From positions 16,576-22,594 of the forward strand of contig DBXQ01000107.1 of the NCBI GenBank assembly GCA_002309955.1: 6,019 nt of DNA, written 5' to 3'. The position numbers were made by a program, and so were the translations under genes. The notes under the pieces are model-generated. The model was not told the DNA's origin, did no database searches, and was given only the letters and a program-made list of their open reading frames with translations. Below, piece by piece: positions 4,871 through 6,019 of this stretch (its first letter is position 1; each line of letters begins with the position of its first letter). Origin of the DNA: Bacteroidales bacterium UBA1208. Its GTDB lineage: Bacteria > Bacteroidota > Bacteroidia > Bacteroidales > P3.

Positions 4871-6019
4871 TTATCCGTGTTGTTCGCTGGTTCCGAGTAC
4901 GGAGGCGGTTTTAACGCTGTTGTCTATGGCTTCGGAGACGTTGATGATGTAGTCGCCGAGTTTTTCGTAGAGGGCATAAAGTGAGCTGTAGGCATTGCCA
5001 ATGGCGAAGTCGTAGACATCGAGTTTGAGAGCGTCGAGGTGGCGGGAGCGCAGAACGTCGCGGTATTGGTTGATGGCGTGTTCGGCTTCGTAGGCCGCTT
5101 CGAGGTTGATGTGGTGGAAGTCGTTGTGGATGTTGTTGTCCATGATGTCAAGTGCGTTTTGTACCAATTGGGTCATGTGGCTGAGGTTGTCGTTGAGGCC
5201 TTGGTCGAAGTGTACAGCGGCATCGCGTTTGTTTTTGCGGGTCATGGCTATCTGGAAGATGATGTCGCCGATGCTTTCGAGGTTGTCGACGATGCGAAGC
5301 ATGGAGGAGACACGTTGGGAGCCTTCGGCCGAGAGGTCGGCGGCGGCGGTTCTGGTGAGGAATTTTGAAATCTCCATTTCCAGACGGTCGGAAATGTTTT
5401 CGTATTTTTCGATGCGTTCGAGTATTTTGTTGAATTCGTCGTCTTCTTTGGCTGTACGCAGGTCGGGGAGAAAGGTGAACATGCGCAGGATGCGCTTGGA
5501 GAAGTTTTCGATTTCGTTTTGTGCGGCTTGTAGGTTGAGTTCGGCAGTGTTGGTGAAGCCACCGCTGATGAAACGGAGACGGAATTCATCTTCTGATTCT
5601 TCGGGTGGGGTTTTGACCATGAGGTTGACAATTTGAATGAATTGTGGTATAAAGAAGGATAGGATGATTGTGTTGATGAGGTTGAAGAACGTGTGGAAGA
5701 TGGTGATGGCCAATGGTATGAGGGCTATGGGAAGGAGTTGGAAATCGAATACGGGAGTGTGGCCGGAGAAGAATTGGGCAAGGTAGGCAATGAGGTTGAG
5801 TTCGGGGTAGAAGACGATGAGTGACAGGATGGCACCCACCATGTTGAAGACGAAATGGGCACGGGCAGCCTTTTTCCCTGCCGAGTTGGCCACGGTGGCG
5901 GCGATGTTGGCGGTGAGGGTGGTGCCGATGTTTTGTCCGATGGTGACAGCTACAGCTATGTCAAGATTTATCCAGCCGTTGGCGGTCATGATGAGGGTGA
6001 TGGCCATCACGGCCGAGGA
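4871..6019 (-). CDS. Na/Pi cotransporter family protein with C-terminal PhoU-like domain (N-terminus outside window)
   Basis: The frame is open to the right edge, so 382 C-terminal residues are visible and roughly the first third is missing. The GTG at 6010 and ATG at 6007 are internal: the edge reads SSAVMAITL, which looks like the end of a QSSSA motif cut by the window. GQNIGTTLTANIAA follows at visible residues 28-41. QSSS and G-x-NIGTT are signature sequences of the NptA/SLC34-type sodium-phosphate symporters. Hydrophobic segments lie around residues 53-72 and 90-135 of the fragment. After TPPEESEDE the protein becomes soluble and helical; EKYENISDRLEMEISKFL and RIVDNLESIGDIIFQIA are PhoU-type helices with acidic metal-binding positions. 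The architecture of membrane half plus PhoU tail is standard for bacterial Na/Pi cotransporters, where the tail probably senses or gates uptake. It is probably the upstream gene of an operon with purM and the HIT gene. The promoter lies outside the window. Confidence 0.92.
   Translation of the reverse strand, partial: SSAVMAITLIMTANGWINLDIAVAVTIGQNIGTTLTANIAATVANSAGKKAARAHFVFNMVGAILSLIVFYPELNLIAYLAQFFSGHTPVFDFQLLPIALIPLAITIFHTFFNLINTIILSFFIPQFIQIVNLMVKTPPEESEDEFRLRFISGGFTNTAELNLQAAQNEIENFSKRILRMFTFLPDLRTAKEDDEFNKILERIEKYENISDRLEMEISKFLTRTAAADLSAEGSQRVSSMLRIVDNLESIGDIIFQIAMTRKNKRDAAVHFDQGLNDNLSHMTQLVQNALDIMDNNIHNDFHHINLEAAYEAEHAINQYRDVLRSRHLDALKLDVYDFAIGNAYSSLYALYEKLGDYIINVSEAIDNSVKTASVLGTSEQHG

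Noticed and set aside
4293..4952. 219-residue + strand open frame, and similar + strand frames at 3624-4265 and 5106-5636
   Set aside because: These are antisense shadows of purM and the Na/Pi cotransporter gene. Their composition (many V, G, D or M, R, S) reflects the skewed codon use of the real genes.
6005..6010. GTG/ATG near the right edge as start of the Na/Pi cotransporter
   Set aside because: The frame continues to the edge with SSA, the end of a QSSS-like motif, so the real start lies outside the window.

Overview
The window looks like ordinary chromosomal sequence from a member of the Bacteroidota, most likely the order Bacteroidales (Prevotella/Muribaculum-like, exact genus not resolvable by eye). 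The reasons are a type IX secretion (T9SS)-type surface protein followed by a PorV/PorQ-family outer-membrane protein, a Bacteroidetes-style long PurM, A/T-rich start regions without clear Shine-Dalgarno sequences, and a TAnnTTTG-type -7 box in the intergenic region. No phage, transposase, CRISPR or tRNA/rRNA gene is visible.

Layout: the + strand carries the C-terminal part of a large secreted protein (1-1026, open at the left edge), a PorV/PorQ-family beta-barrel (1050-2135), a strong terminator (2157-2192), and greA (2228-2701). The - strand carries a probable operon read from the right edge: a Na/Pi cotransporter with a PhoU-like tail (6019-4871, N-terminus outside the window), purM (4829-3657), and a HIT-family nucleotide-binding protein (3642-3250), closed by a terminator at 3185-3227. 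The two gene groups converge on a 548-bp region without a credible protein gene (2702-3249).

The convergent region is the least explained part. It holds several inverted repeats, long-range complementary segments, a TAAATTTG box, a second strong + strand terminator (3024-3058), a 10-bp direct repeat, and a terminator that can work in both directions. I read 2720-3058 as a candidate structured RNA or dispersed Bacteroidales intergenic element. A short independent RNA of about 115 nt (about 2945-3058) or a processed greA 3' UTR are both possible.

How the genes work together: the first two + strand genes probably form a secretion-related pair (surface substrate plus PorV-like outer-membrane partner). 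greA is a transcription housekeeping gene behind its own terminator. The - strand genes join phosphate uptake, purine synthesis and a purine-nucleotide-binding HIT protein. That is a metabolically sensible grouping, but the link is inferred from spacing and strand only. I found no clearly new multi-gene system.
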